62,379 bases of DNA from Azospirillum melinis (GTDB lineage Bacteria; Pseudomonadota; Alphaproteobacteria; Azospirillales; Azospirillaceae): positions 1-62,379 of the forward strand of contig NZ_WHOS01000044.1 of NCBI RefSeq assembly GCF_013340935.1, given 5' to 3'. The notes under the pieces are model-generated. The model was not told the DNA's origin, did not search any database, and saw only the letters and a program-made list of their open reading frames with translations. Position numbers and translations under genes: made by a program. Positions within the stretch are counted from its first letter, which is position 1, and each line of letters begins with the position of its first letter. Below, one piece after another: positions 16,401-26,013 of the stretch.

Positions 16401-19400
16401 GGCGACGTCACCGCGGTGACCAGCGTGCGGCTGGACCCGATGGGCATCTCCTGGATCACCGGCGAGCCGGTTGCCGCATCCGGCGTTCCCGGCCTGTCGG
16501 TGCAGACCGTGCTGAGCGGTGCCGGCGGCACCCTGGTCACGGTCGACGGCGTCGCCGTCGAGAGCGTGACGCTGGGCGTCGTGCTGACCATGGACCTGTC
16601 GGGCGGAACGGCGAGCTTCGCTGCGACCCCGGTCCTGGCGGCGAAGCAGACCGACGGCACGGTGACGGTGCTGGACGGCACGCTCGATCCGTCGGCCAAC
16701 AGCGCCCTGCTGTCCATCGTCAACGCCGCCATCGGCGTGGCCGCCGCGGCCTTCAAGGGCGACGAAACCTTCCAACTGGTCTACGGCGTCCTCGCCGACC
16801 TCGGGCTGGCGGTGCCGGCGGCCGGCGCCGACGGCCCCTACGGCATCGACCCCGGCGGCTTCACGGCGCTGGTGTCCAGCCCCCTGGGCTTCCTGACCGA
16901 CCGGCTGATGGCGGCGCTGGCCGACGCGACGGTGCAGCCGCTGCTGTTCCAGGCCATCGACGCGACGCTGGGATTCTCGCTGCCGGCGATGCCGGAGCCG
17001 CTGCTGGCGATGCTGGCCGGGCTCGGACTGGTGACCGACGCGGATCACGGCTATGCCGCCAATGCCGAGGCGATCCTGGCGGTCGCCCGCGCCCCCGCTT
17101 CCCAGCTGTCGCAGCGCCTGACCGCGCTGCTGTCCGATCCGGATGCCCGCTCGTCGGTCATCGCGGCGATGACGCACGGCTCGCAGAGCTTCACCGTCGG
17201 CCCCTGCACCCTGACCACGGCCAACGGCCGGATCATGACGCTGACGCTGCCGCGCGGCGGCTTCACGGTGGGATCGTTCCTTGACCCCTCAATGACCGTG
17301 CGCATCGATCTGCAGACCGGCACCATCGCCGCCACGCTGGACTGCTTCCTGCCCGATGCCGGGTTCAGCGTCCTGTCCACCCTGACCTACACGGTCGGCG
17401 GCGGTGCGCCCACGGTGACGGTCTCCCTGGTCTGGGGCGACGGTTCGGTCCCGCAGCCCACGCCGCTGGTGATCTGGCCCTTCGACCAGAGCGCCTTCAT
17501 CGACCAGCTCGCCGCCGTCGGCCCGGCCTATGTGCTGGCGACCTTTGTGGCCGAGGTCGTCGACGACATGCTGCTCGCCAAATATCCGCTGGCGCGCAGC
17601 CTGTTCCAGGCGTTCGGACTGGCCGACCCCGATCCCGACACCGGCGTCTGGCAGATGAAGTCGGCGCTCGGGCTGTTCGAGAATCCGGTGGACTGGCTGC
17701 TGTCCGACGCGGTGGTCGGCCAGGACGGGCTGCTCAACATCGCGCAGATCCAGAAGGTGCTGGGCAGCCTTCCGTCCGGAACCGCGGGGGGGCTGACCCT
17801 GGCGCAGGCGACCAACGGCGTGCTGCTGTCCGGCCTGCCCTATGGGTTGCAGGTGACGGTGACAGCGGACCCGGCGACCGGCCTGTTCACGGTGGCGCCG
17901 TCCCTGAGCGAGGCGATGCCCCTGCTGGCCGGGGCGGAATTGCAGTCGATGGGCTTCGGCCTGTCGCTGACCGCCAACTACCAGCCGGGCCTGAGCGGCA
18001 GCGGCCTGCTGACCGCCGCCATCCCCGGCCTGGACCAGCCGCTGTTCCTGCAGGGCGGCTACGACAAGGGCTTCACGCTGACGGTCGGCGAGGAGGGCGA
18101 CGGCAAGCCGGTGCTCGACCTCGTGCCGTTCGGCGGCTGGCAGACCTTCGTCCTCCAGGTCGCCGCCGAAGTGGCGCAGACGCTGTTGCAGACGCTGACC
18201 CAGCAACTGCTCGACCAGCTCGCTGCCGAGGGCGACACGACGCTGACGCAGTTCGTCACGGCGCTGCGCAGCACCGCGGCCTCGCTGGACATCGCCGGGC
18301 TGGTGCAGTCCCTCATCGCGGCACAGCCCGACGCGGCGGCGCTGGAGGCGGCGGCGCTGGCATGGCTGCGCGAAAGATTGCAGCCGGAGCAGGCCGCCGC
18401 CACTGCGTCGGCCGTCGCCGGCCTGTTGCAGCTGGCGCTGAGCGGCGTGTCGAGCGACGGCGGCCTCCTGGTCTATGCGCCGTCCAAATCGGTGCCGGTC
18501 ACCGTCATGGCCGGCGTGCGCACCGTGGGCGCCGAGACGCTCGCCGGCATCTGGGCGACCCTGTCGGTCACCGCCGCCGACAGCGTGGTGGTGGCGCTGA
18601 CCCCGACCGGCGTCGGCGTGCCGCTGACCGGCACGCCCGAGGCGCGGGTGCAGTTCGGGCTGTCGGCCCAGGCGATCATCGCGCTCGACCAGGGGCCGGG
18701 CCTGACGGTGACCTTCGACAGCGCCGGCGGCGGCATTGCCGCGGCGGTCGACCCTTTGATGAAGGCCGGCGTCTCCAGCAGCCTGAACGCCGAGCTGCTG
18801 CCGCTGCCGTTCGGCGTGGCGACGGGCGACGGCTATGCCGGCCGGCTTGAGGCGGCGCTTGCCGTCTGGCTGGAAGGGGTGATGGTGCAGGCGCTGCCGC
18901 GCTACGTCTCGGTCGTGGTGCTGAACACCCAGACGGTGGTCAGCTGGCTGAACGCCCCGCTGTTCACCGGCTCGACCCTGACGGCGGGGCAGGTGCTCAC
19001 CGCCTCGCAGCTTCTGGTGACCGAGGACGGGGCCTATGCGCTGAACGATCTGGCGTCGTTGCAGTCGCTCGGCGTCGAGGGCTTCCTGGCCGGCTTCCTC
19101 AAGGCGCTGACCCAGACGCAGATCCAGGTGCTGTCCTTCCCCGACGGCGGCGGCATCTGGCTGGAACCCGGACCGGACGGCAGCTATGGCGTGCGCTTCG
19201 CCGCCACTGGCCTGTCCTTGAAGCAGGTGCCCTATCTGGTCTTCCAGCTGGGCGCCACCGACACCGAATGGATCGCGCTGACCGGGGCGGACCCGTCGCA
19301 GTACCAGCCGGGCGTCGCGGCCTATCTGCCGGTCGACGGGCTGATCCCCGACTTCACCGCGGTCAAGCTGCGCCTGATCAACATCGGCGTCGATTTCCAG

Positions 19401-22400
19401 GGCAAGGCGGGCACGCCGCTGGTCGATTTCAGCCGCTTCCAGCTGGCGAAGATCAAGCCGCGCGGCCTGCTGACCTTCGACTTCGCGCAGTCCAACCCCA
19501 TCACCGCCTATGGCGGCGGCGTCGATGTCGAGGACATCGCCATCTCGCTGGCGCCCGACACGCTGACGCCGGGCGCCAACACCAACCCGGTCGCGCAGAA
19601 CCTGCTGGGGTCGGGCGACGCCGCTTCGGCCGGCAATCCGGCGGCGAACCCCGGCTTCTCGATGCGTGCCGGCTGGATGTCCGGCGAGGATCTGGGCGTC
19701 GAGCTGTACGACAGCAACGGCGGCAGCCAGACCCGCATCTGGCTGCCGGTGCAGCGCAGCTTCGGCCCGGTCCATGCCAACAAGGTCGGCATCGGCTGGG
19801 ACAACCCGACGAAGATCGGCAGCGTCCTGTTCGACGGCGGCCTGACGCTGGCCGGGCTCGACGTCGAGCTGATCGACCTGTCGGTGAGCGTCAACGTCAC
19901 CCAGATCACCGACTACAGCCAGTACAGCCTGGATCTGGCGGGATTATCGGTGTCCTTCAGCGGTGGCTCGGTCAGCGTGTCCGGCGGACTGCTGAAGCAG
20001 AACAACCCGCTGCGCTACGACGGCCAGCTTCTGGTCAAGGCGGGCAGCTTCTCGCTCTACGCCGTCGGCTCCTTCGCGCTGATCCCGGTCGATCCGGACA
20101 AGCCCGACGGCGACAAGGCGGTGTCCTTCTTCGTCTTCCTGAACCTGAACGCGCCGCTGGGCGGCGTGCCGGCCTTCTTCGTCAACGGCGTGGCCGGCGG
20201 CTTCTCGGTCAACCGCAACATCATCGTTCCCGATGCCGGGAACATCATGTCCTTCCCGCTGATCCAGGGCGCCATTTCCCAGGCGACCTTCGGCAGCGAC
20301 CCGACGCCGGCCAGCGCGCTCGCCGTGCTGTCGCAGGACGTCTACCCGCAGATCGGCAGCTATTGGGTCGCCGCCGGCCTGAAATTCTCCAGCTTCCAGA
20401 TCCTCGACGTCTTCGCCATGCTGCTGGTGAAGTTCGGGCGGGAGTTCGAGATCGACGTCATCGGCGTCGCCACCGCCACCCTGCCGCCGCAGGTCTCGCC
20501 CTCCGCGGCGCTGGCCTACATCGAGCTGGCGCTGGTCGCCTCGTTCAAGCCGGACGAGGGCGAGATCTCGGTCACCGCCCAGCTGACCCCCAGCTCGTTC
20601 CTGCTGGCGAAGGACTGCAAGCTGACCGGCGGCTTCGCCGCGAAATTCTGGTTCGGCGCGAACCCCTATGCCGGCGACTTCGTCATCACGCTGGGCGGCT
20701 ACAACCCGTCCTTCCAGCCGCCGGACCATTATCCCAACGTGCCGCGCCTGGGCTTCGACTGGCCGGTGCTGAGCACCTCGGCCATGACGGTCGGCGTGTC
20801 GGGCGGCACCTATTTCGCCCTGACGCCGTCGATGATCATGGCCGGCGGCTATCTGAAGGCGCTGTTCAAGGCCGGGCCGCTCAAGGCCTGGTTCAACGCC
20901 GGGGCCGACTTCCTGATCGCCTGGCAGCCCTTCTACTATTATGCCGGGGTGCAGGTGTCGGTCGGCGTGTCCTTCGGCTTCGAGGTCGCAGGCGTCAAGG
21001 TGACGCTGACCGCCGAGCTGGGGGCCGGGCTGGAGCTGTGGGGGCCGCCCACCGCCGGCAAGGTCAAGGTCAGCTGGTACGTCATCTCCTTCACCATTCC
21101 CTTCGGCAACCAGGATCAGGACCTGTCCAGCACCCAGCCGCTGAGCTGGGAGGAGTTCGAGGCGCGGATGCTGCCGCAGCCGGACTCGCAGACGGCTCCC
21201 CAGGCTTCTGCCCGGACGGCGTCGATGATGCTGGCGGCGGAGGGAGACGGCACCTCCTCCGGCAACACGGACGGTGCGGACGCCACCCAGGTGGTCGTCA
21301 ACATCCAGGTCAGCAGCGGCCTGCTGAGCGAGACCGGGGAGTTCGGGCCGACGGTCCAGTCCGCCCCCTTCGCCATCGACCTGCGCTCGGTGATGCCGGC
21401 CTCCACCATCACCGTGGCGGAGTCCAGCTATCAGGCCTCCAGCCCGTCGCTCGGCATCCCGCCGATGGATCTGCCGGACATCGCGACCGGGATGGCCGTC
21501 ACGCTGGAATCGCAGGACGACCAGGGGGTCTGGAGCACCCTGTCCATCGACCGGCCCGGCCTGGCGCCGGCAACCCTGTCCGGCGGTGCGGCGGCGGCGA
21601 TGTGGTCGACGCAGGCCTTCGACCCGGTGGGCAAGCCGTCCTCCGACTTCATCGCCGGTGCCGCCTTCGGCATGACCCTGGCCGCCACCGGCGACCATGT
21701 GGTCGACACGCTGGAGCCGATGGACCTGCTCACCTCCTTCGGCTACGAGCAGGCCGACCCGCTGCCGCTGCCCTTCGCCGTCACCCCCGTCTACACCGCA
21801 CCGGCGGCGCTGCCGCAGGATGGCCGCTTCGCCGTCCTGATGGGAAGCATCATGGCGCCGACGCCCTCGACCCTGCGCAGCCAGGTGATGCAGGCGCTGG
21901 AGGACGCCCAGGTCGCGGTCATCGTCGACCAGAACCTGTCGGTGATGGCCAGCTTCGCCGACCAGATCTTCCAGGCGGCGCCCAGCCTCGCCAAGCTCGG
22001 CTTCGACCTTGCGACCTCCGGTCCGCAGGCGCTGGCGGCGCCGCAGCCCAAGCGCGCTGCCAGGGCCGCGGCGGTGGAGGGTCCGCTCGCCCCGCGGCTG
22101 CTCGGTTCCTCGCAGGCCTACGCGCTGCCCGCAGCGGCGCCGCGGCGCATCCAGATGGCCGGCGCTGCGGCTGGTGGCGCCGCCCGCAAGGGGTCGGTGC
22201 TGCTGCCGGCGCCGCGGGTGGCGATGCGCTGGGCCGATGCCGACGTCCGCCCGACGCGCGGCGGTGCCCGGACGCTCGCCGGTTCCGGAACCGCGCCGTC
22301 CGCCATCGAGGCCGGCCTGAGCCTTCAGCCGGGATCGGTCGCGGTGTTCGATGCCGGACGGGGTGCCGGAGCGCCGATGCTGGAATTGCAGGGAGAGACC

Positions 22401-23231
22401 CCGGTGATGGTCCACGCCTTCGACAAGGCCGGCCGCATCCTGTCCAGCCGTCTGGTCTCGCCGGCCGCCGGCGCTGCCGAGCCTCTGCCGGCCGACACCG
22501 CCCGGGTGACGCTGGTCGGGGTGGACAGTGCCGGGACGGCGCCGGTCGCGGGCTGGAACCGGCACAGCACGCTGGTCCAGGCCGACCGCTACACCCTGCT
22601 CGGCAGCGGCTGCACCGTGCGGCCCCAGGCCGGACCGCGCCCGCAGCGCGGCTCGCGCGATGCGGCTCCCATCGCGGCACGGGGACCGGTGGAGGGTGTG
22701 GCGATGCTGACCCGCAACCGCGTCCAGACCGGCGTCGGCAGCACCGCGCCGGGCTGGGTGGAGACGGTGTTCAGCCACACCGTCGGGACCGTCGCGGTGG
22801 TGCTGGACCGCAGGGCGGACGCCGATGCGGTGACGGTGAAGATCGCCGCGACCGGTTCGCCCTGGACGGTCGGGTACGGCGTCGTGGCGACCCCGGTGGC
22901 CCGGATCGCCGCCGGCGACGGCACCATCCTGCTCTACGACGCCGCGGCTCTGGCCGCGACGGTGACCTCCGAAGTCGCCGGTGACGGCGAGCGGCATGCC
23001 GTCCTGGTGCGCGGCGTCGAGGGTCTGGCCGGCGTCTACGGGCTGGCCGGCACACCGGCCGAGGTGGAGGCCGGCTGGGACGGGCTGTCGCTCCCGGCGC
23101 TGGGGCGCAGCGTGGCGCCGCGTCCGGGCCTGGGCCAAGGCCTGGGCCAGGGCCAGGGCCAGGGACGGGCCGGAGCGGCGAAGGCCGGCGGCCCGACCGT
23201 GCTGCGGTTCGTCCGCAGCAACGCGGCGTAG
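13470..23231 (+). CDS. Giant 3253-aa repeat protein with DUF6603-like domain
   Basis: The GTG at 13470 is preferred because AGGGGAG lies 8 bp upstream; the open frame extends to 11961 but overlaps two other genes. In the N-terminal third a module recurs about every 265 residues, each with a helical segment then a GSGT-DP motif: VSGSGTRDDPF (~397), VTGSGTASDPW (~668), VAGTGTQLDPY (~932). Residues ~1950-2570 are beta-rich and contain AFFVNGVAGGFSVN (2235-2248), the hallmark I recall for the DUF6603 family of bacteria and fungi. The last ~650 residues are Ala/Arg-rich and less ordered. No signal peptide, membrane segment or catalytic motif is seen. A scaffold or shell role is conceivable; no function is claimed. 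Confidence 0.85.
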   Translation: MTIEPETTETARTGIVPARSNALRGAAAADLLAENLLAVDLTSATSPILIEAAGVEAPAIQLAVACGLLLPVDGQEGVYQLNPDWFTDPVGMTGQGMSENAVTLALVIAQLIGQASGSSLGIPVREPGALGTWYPINKPGTDTPSGLYLATQPVSSDSNGSGEPPTVFGLGVMYTTTVTLGTTEKAELDLVADGPSSIDLKVWGMVPVALLGNGGVEVVVGQAGHPFTMGFEVTGSDGPLIDAAGFSFTGVRLTVDLSPATDPAVTVSLVITQLTLPTAPGARDFTLADLQAISGAEILATAAALAVTALGKLVGDQPSLSYLLPALGLGASVPGVDGVLLPILRWDSFIALAVSGGDVARPFVDWFTALATDGPTLSAWMKAVGGAVGGLTGTDATVSGSGTRDDPFAVPVLSVSSVGTLRLTAGTGTDTAGLRHFYPGLAFASTALVLGSSSAAVTGSAGLEILDFTLATGGGVKGVAPGRFKAGILLANKDIAQPLYSGTILGGTYSFGALAGGMSVIVADGGATVQPAFSLLSVTTPNGSYPTIDLTQPGDLVAAAEAELNAAIGDAFNALFGLGTNSEVGPSLAALLGVAPPPDATAWPSSLTPPFSLSGLPSSIQFPVEALSRYWAALIRGDVEVDGQPPFYFMVEALGTVLRQVGGGSGGVTGSGTASDPWSMILGPAGSPAALVAYIADAQTSNGAAKRLVLGLGVGATLPIAGNTLDLAFRIEALGLDAGASAGQGIRSAQILPGIGVYGALPSGVSTPAVAGASLQIDKGGLSLYWSPYDGWHWSMSVAAPTLVVDGVSEPVGTDMNYSDATGLSQLVTDQAATFGAILTGVLGVALYRAQRRGGLALDGWLGLLPNLGPFMPQGIAWPDGMPVLAPTSFTDPIAQVRAQLKSVLSTPDRAAAVLGLLGWAIDGTAETAAPVAGTGTQLDPYRVPLDVPWNLQGTLWQDSGQTMAVPGLSTLLSYTAGDVTAVTSVRLDPMGISWITGEPVAASGVPGLSVQTVLSGAGGTLVTVDGVAVESVTLGVVLTMDLSGGTASFAATPVLAAKQTDGTVTVLDGTLDPSANSALLSIVNAAIGVAAAAFKGDETFQLVYGVLADLGLAVPAAGADGPYGIDPGGFTALVSSPLGFLTDRLMAALADATVQPLLFQAIDATLGFSLPAMPEPLLAMLAGLGLVTDADHGYAANAEAILAVARAPASQLSQRLTALLSDPDARSSVIAAMTHGSQSFTVGPCTLTTANGRIMTLTLPRGGFTVGSFLDPSMTVRIDLQTGTIAATLDCFLPDAGFSVLSTLTYTVGGGAPTVTVSLVWGDGSVPQPTPLVIWPFDQSAFIDQLAAVGPAYVLATFVAEVVDDMLLAKYPLARSLFQAFGLADPDPDTGVWQMKSALGLFENPVDWLLSDAVVGQDGLLNIAQIQKVLGSLPSGTAGGLTLAQATNGVLLSGLPYGLQVTVTADPATGLFTVAPSLSEAMPLLAGAELQSMGFGLSLTANYQPGLSGSGLLTAAIPGLDQPLFLQGGYDKGFTLTVGEEGDGKPVLDLVPFGGWQTFVLQVAAEVAQTLLQTLTQQLLDQLAAEGDTTLTQFVTALRSTAASLDIAGLVQSLIAAQPDAAALEAAALAWLRERLQPEQAAATASAVAGLLQLALSGVSSDGGLLVYAPSKSVPVTVMAGVRTVGAETLAGIWATLSVTAADSVVVALTPTGVGVPLTGTPEARVQFGLSAQAIIALDQGPGLTVTFDSAGGGIAAAVDPLMKAGVSSSLNAELLPLPFGVATGDGYAGRLEAALAVWLEGVMVQALPRYVSVVVLNTQTVVSWLNAPLFTGSTLTAGQVLTASQLLVTEDGAYALNDLASLQSLGVEGFLAGFLKALTQTQIQVLSFPDGGGIWLEPGPDGSYGVRFAATGLSLKQVPYLVFQLGATDTEWIALTGADPSQYQPGVAAYLPVDGLIPDFTAVKLRLINIGVDFQGKAGTPLVDFSRFQLAKIKPRGLLTFDFAQSNPITAYGGGVDVEDIAISLAPDTLTPGANTNPVAQNLLGSGDAASAGNPAANPGFSMRAGWMSGEDLGVELYDSNGGSQTRIWLPVQRSFGPVHANKVGIGWDNPTKIGSVLFDGGLTLAGLDVELIDLSVSVNVTQITDYSQYSLDLAGLSVSFSGGSVSVSGGLLKQNNPLRYDGQLLVKAGSFSLYAVGSFALIPVDPDKPDGDKAVSFFVFLNLNAPLGGVPAFFVNGVAGGFSVNRNIIVPDAGNIMSFPLIQGAISQATFGSDPTPASALAVLSQDVYPQIGSYWVAAGLKFSSFQILDVFAMLLVKFGREFEIDVIGVATATLPPQVSPSAALAYIELALVASFKPDEGEISVTAQLTPSSFLLAKDCKLTGGFAAKFWFGANPYAGDFVITLGGYNPSFQPPDHYPNVPRLGFDWPVLSTSAMTVGVSGGTYFALTPSMIMAGGYLKALFKAGPLKAWFNAGADFLIAWQPFYYYAGVQVSVGVSFGFEVAGVKVTLTAELGAGLELWGPPTAGKVKVSWYVISFTIPFGNQDQDLSSTQPLSWEEFEARMLPQPDSQTAPQASARTASMMLAAEGDGTSSGNTDGADATQVVVNIQVSSGLLSETGEFGPTVQSAPFAIDLRSVMPASTITVAESSYQASSPSLGIPPMDLPDIATGMAVTLESQDDQGVWSTLSIDRPGLAPATLSGGAAAAMWSTQAFDPVGKPSSDFIAGAAFGMTLAATGDHVVDTLEPMDLLTSFGYEQADPLPLPFAVTPVYTAPAALPQDGRFAVLMGSIMAPTPSTLRSQVMQALEDAQVAVIVDQNLSVMASFADQIFQAAPSLAKLGFDLATSGPQALAAPQPKRAARAAAVEGPLAPRLLGSSQAYALPAAAPRRIQMAGAAAGGAARKGSVLLPAPRVAMRWADADVRPTRGGARTLAGSGTAPSAIEAGLSLQPGSVAVFDAGRGAGAPMLELQGETPVMVHAFDKAGRILSSRLVSPAAGAAEPLPADTARVTLVGVDSAGTAPVAGWNRHSTLVQADRYTLLGSGCTVRPQAGPRPQRGSRDAAPIAARGPVEGVAMLTRNRVQTGVGSTAPGWVETVFSHTVGTVAVVLDRRADADAVTVKIAATGSPWTVGYGVVATPVARIAAGDGTILLYDAAALAATVTSEVAGDGERHAVLVRGVEGLAGVYGLAGTPAEVEAGWDGLSLPALGRSVAPRPGLGQGLGQGQGQGRAGAAKAGGPTVLRFVRSNAA

Positions 23232-23241
23232 GGGTGCGGGT

Positions 23242-23266
23242 GCCCCCGCCCCGGCGGGGTGGGGGC
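23242..23266 (+). terminator. Strong GC hairpin in the 3253-aa/538-aa intergenic gap
   Basis: GCCCCCGCCCC and GGGGTGGGGGC pair over 11 bp with one G-U and a 3-base loop. No T-run follows, so termination is uncertain; it may stabilise the 3' end of the 9.8-kb message or lower expression of the downstream genes. Confidence 0.5.
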
Positions 23267-23303
23267 GATTGGCAGGACAGGTTCGTGAGGAAGGGGATCC
23301 CAC

Positions 23304-24920
23304 ATGTCGAACGCGATCGCGCTGGCCGGTGACGGCGACGCGCTGCAACCCGGCCAGATCCGGTTCAGCCAGGCGGCCCTGCCGCCGCTGCCCGCCGGGA
23401 CCTATCGGCTGAGCGCCACCCAGACCGTGGATGGCATCAAGGATCAGGACACGCCCCCCACCTACACGGCGGTGCAGACCCTGCAGATCCAGGGGCCGCG
23501 CTTCGCCCTGGCGCCCGGCGACCTGCAATCGGTGATGCCGCCGGCCAACCAGACGGGCTCCTGGGAGAACACGCTGCCCAATGTGGTGCTGCGCCGGCGC
23601 ACGCTGCCGTGGGAACGCACGCTGGACGGCAGCGTCCCGCCGGCGGACAGCGTTCCGGCGCCGTGGATCGGCCTGCTCACGGTGACCGCCGCCGAGCTGG
23701 GCGGCGATGCCGGCGCGGTCGCCGCCCCCTCGCCCGTGCACAGCGGAACGGTGTCCGATCTGGTCCAGCCGACGAACCCGGCGGTGCTGGGACCGCAGCT
23801 GTCGGGCGTCTCGCAGGCCGACATGCGGACGGGCCTGCTGCTGCTGGATTTGCCGGTGGCGCTGTTCCAGTCGGTGGCCCCGACGCTGGCCGACCTGTCC
23901 TGGCTGGCCCATGTGCGCGAGGTCAACACCGATCACAAGGAGATCCTGGGGCTCGACGAGGATGGCACCTTCTCCATCGTCGTCGGCAACCGGACGCTTC
24001 AGCCGGGGGCGGTGAACTACCTGTTCCTGGTCTCGCTGGAGGGGCACCAGGATCATCTGGCCGGCTGTACCATTCCCCCCTCCTACACCACCATCCGCTT
24101 CGCATCGCTGGCGTGGTGGAAGGTGCAGGCCGATGTCTCCAAGGGCGACTTCATCGAGATCATGCAGGCGCTGCCCGACAATGGCGGCGTCGATCTGGTG
24201 CAGATGCCCCATTTGCCGATCCCGGCTTCCGGCAGCGGGGACGCCGACGACCCGTCCGCCATCGCCGCCATGGGGCTCGGGATGGGCTATGTGCCGCTGA
24301 CCTACCGCATGCGGGTGGGCGAGCAGGCGACGGCCTGGTATCGCGGCCCGGCCAGCGCGGTGCCGACCAAGGCCGACGGGCTGGGGCCGTTCGTCTTCAG
24401 CGATCAGGCGATCCGCTACGACCCGACCACGGCGCTGTTCGACGTGTCGCAGGCCGCCGCCTGGCAGATCGGCCGGCTGCTCGCCCTGTCGGACTCCACC
24501 TTCGCCCGCCTGATGTTCCTGTGGCGCAAGGAGTTCCATCAGGCGGTCGCCGCCAATGTGGTGCTCGGGCAGGTCGCGGATGCGCTGCCGGTCACGGCGG
24601 AGACGATGCGCGCACTGCCGGCTGCCGGGCCGGGGAGCGGCGGACGCACGCTGGCCCTCTCGCACCAGACCGCCGCCGTCGCGCTGGCCGAAGCGTTCGC
24701 CGGGCTGGCGGGGCGGGAGGTGGCGGTTCCCGCCGCCGACGGCGGAAGCCTGTCCGGCATTCCCCGCCGGATCCGCCGTGAGGACCGGCCGCCGGTCGCG
24801 GCGGCTCCCGGACTGAGGGCAACCGGCGTGAAAGCTGCCGCAGCCGCCGAGTCCGCGGCGGGCGCCGCCGATCCGCTGGACGCGCTGCTCGACCACGTAT
24901 TCGGCCCTTCCGCGGAGTGA
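23304..24920 (+). CDS. Unknown-function cluster protein (538 aa)
   Basis: Preceded by GAGGAAGGGG. The N-terminal ~80 residues look like a beta domain with a carbohydrate- or ligand-binding flavour (PAGTYRLSATQTVDG, TAVQTLQIQGPRFALAPGD), followed by a conserved-looking LPNVVLRRRTLPWERTLDG. The middle part is mixed alpha/beta (FIEIMQALPDNGGVDLV) and the C-terminal ~150 residues are helical and then Ala/Gly-rich. There is no signal peptide. The stop overlaps the region upstream of the next start. I do not recognise the family. Constant association with DUF6603-type proteins would be the first thing to test. Confidence 0.75.
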   Translation: MSNAIALAGDGDALQPGQIRFSQAALPPLPAGTYRLSATQTVDGIKDQDTPPTYTAVQTLQIQGPRFALAPGDLQSVMPPANQTGSWENTLPNVVLRRRTLPWERTLDGSVPPADSVPAPWIGLLTVTAAELGGDAGAVAAPSPVHSGTVSDLVQPTNPAVLGPQLSGVSQADMRTGLLLLDLPVALFQSVAPTLADLSWLAHVREVNTDHKEILGLDEDGTFSIVVGNRTLQPGAVNYLFLVSLEGHQDHLAGCTIPPSYTTIRFASLAWWKVQADVSKGDFIEIMQALPDNGGVDLVQMPHLPIPASGSGDADDPSAIAAMGLGMGYVPLTYRMRVGEQATAWYRGPASAVPTKADGLGPFVFSDQAIRYDPTTALFDVSQAAAWQIGRLLALSDSTFARLMFLWRKEFHQAVAANVVLGQVADALPVTAETMRALPAAGPGSGGRTLALSHQTAAVALAEAFAGLAGREVAVPAADGGSLSGIPRRIRREDRPPVAAAPGLRATGVKAAAAAESAAGAADPLDALLDHVFGPSAE

Positions 24921-24925
24921 TCGTC

Positions 24926-25999
24926 ATGGATCGTGCCATCAGCAACCGCGCCGCCACCCTGCAGGCGCTCATCGACACCGCGACCGCCCCGGCGCTGGCC
25001 GTGCTGCGGTCCGGCCCGGCGCATGCCCGTGTCGCCCTGCCGGCCGCCGTCGCTCCCGCCGCCTCCGGTGCGGCGGCCACGCAGCCCACGGTCGAGCTGC
25101 CCGACCCGCCTCCCGCGGTCATCGACTGGCTGGCCCGCGCGGCGCTGCTCTACGGCGTGCCGTTCGAGTACATCACGCCCGACGGGCGGATGCTGCCCAA
25201 GGAATCGATCCGCTTCTTCTACGTCGACCTCAACTGGATCCACCGGCTGCTGGAGGGGGCGGTGAGCATCGGGCTGTCGACCAGCGCCGATTCCGTGCAG
25301 ATGATGGCGACCATCGAACAGCTGGTCGATCAGGCGCTGTCGCACAGCTCGACGGTGCGTCCGTCCTTGCGCGCCAAGGCGACCAGCGGCCACAGCCGCG
25401 CCGGTGCCGCGCTGAAGGCCGCCGCGGCCCAATCCAGCGCCGCGGGCGGAACGGCGACCGGCCCGATCACCGGGCTGCTGATCCGCTCGGCCGCCGTCTC
25501 TGGCTGGCCGGGGGTGGAGGTCAGCGCCTATGCCGACGATGCCGCCACCCAGAAGCTGCCGCTCCTGCGGCTCGACCGCCTGTCGGACGATGTGCTGATC
25601 GCCCTGTTCGACGGGCTGCCGCGGGTGGTGAACTTCCTCCAGCCACCGGAAAGCCTGCATTTCGGCGTCCGCCCGACCACCAGCTTCGCCAGCGGCTACA
25701 TGAGCTTCCTGCGGGGCCTCGGCTATGGCGGCTATCCCGCCGGCCAGCAGATCCAGGGCCAGCAGGCGGCGGTCGCCATGCGGAGCGGTGCGGCGGCCGG
25801 CGTGCTCGACGTCGCCGCCTCGGCCGCCTCGCTTCAGACGGCCATGAAGACGCTGGGCGCGCTGGACAGCGCCGGTACCTTCACCGCCGCCGAGTTCGCC
25901 GTGCAGATGGTGCGGGCGGCCGGCATGCAGTCCTTCCAGTGGGGCGTTCCCGCCCCGGCCGAAGCCGCCGCCCCCGCCGTGGGCCGGATCGCGGGTTGA
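24926..25999 (+). CDS. Unknown-function cluster protein (357 aa)
   Basis: ATG at 24926 has GGAG 8 bp upstream; a GTG at 24917 overlapping the previous stop is the alternative. Residues ~65-100 contain a distinctive IDWLARAALLYGVPFEYI followed by RMLPKESIRFFYVDLNWI, which looks like a conserved core motif. Later parts carry GLLIRSAAVSGWPGVEV, LLRLDRLSDDVLIALFDG and LHFGVRP. The C-terminus is Ala-rich and helical. No signal peptide or membrane segment. Family not recognised. The FFYVDLNWI motif gives a good handle for a profile search. Confidence 0.75.
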   Translation: MDRAISNRAATLQALIDTATAPALAVLRSGPAHARVALPAAVAPAASGAAATQPTVELPDPPPAVIDWLARAALLYGVPFEYITPDGRMLPKESIRFFYVDLNWIHRLLEGAVSIGLSTSADSVQMMATIEQLVDQALSHSSTVRPSLRAKATSGHSRAGAALKAAAAQSSAAGGTATGPITGLLIRSAAVSGWPGVEVSAYADDAATQKLPLLRLDRLSDDVLIALFDGLPRVVNFLQPPESLHFGVRPTTSFASGYMSFLRGLGYGGYPAGQQIQGQQAAVAMRSGAAAGVLDVAASAASLQTAMKTLGALDSAGTFTAAEFAVQMVRAAGMQSFQWGVPAPAEAAAPAVGRIAG

Positions 26000-26013
26000 T
26001 CGGAGCGCAGACC

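Noticed and set aside
9721..17177. Very long minus-strand open frames (1248 and 1333 codons) opposite the cluster
   Set aside because: They lie antisense to genes with recognisable motifs and good start sites, and their translations are Arg/Gly/His/Gln-rich without domains. GC-rich codon usage leaves the opposite frames open by default.
19944..24896. 1650-codon minus-strand open frame
   Set aside because: Antisense to the DUF6603-like gene and its neighbour; composition typical of a shadow frame; no start signal or motif.
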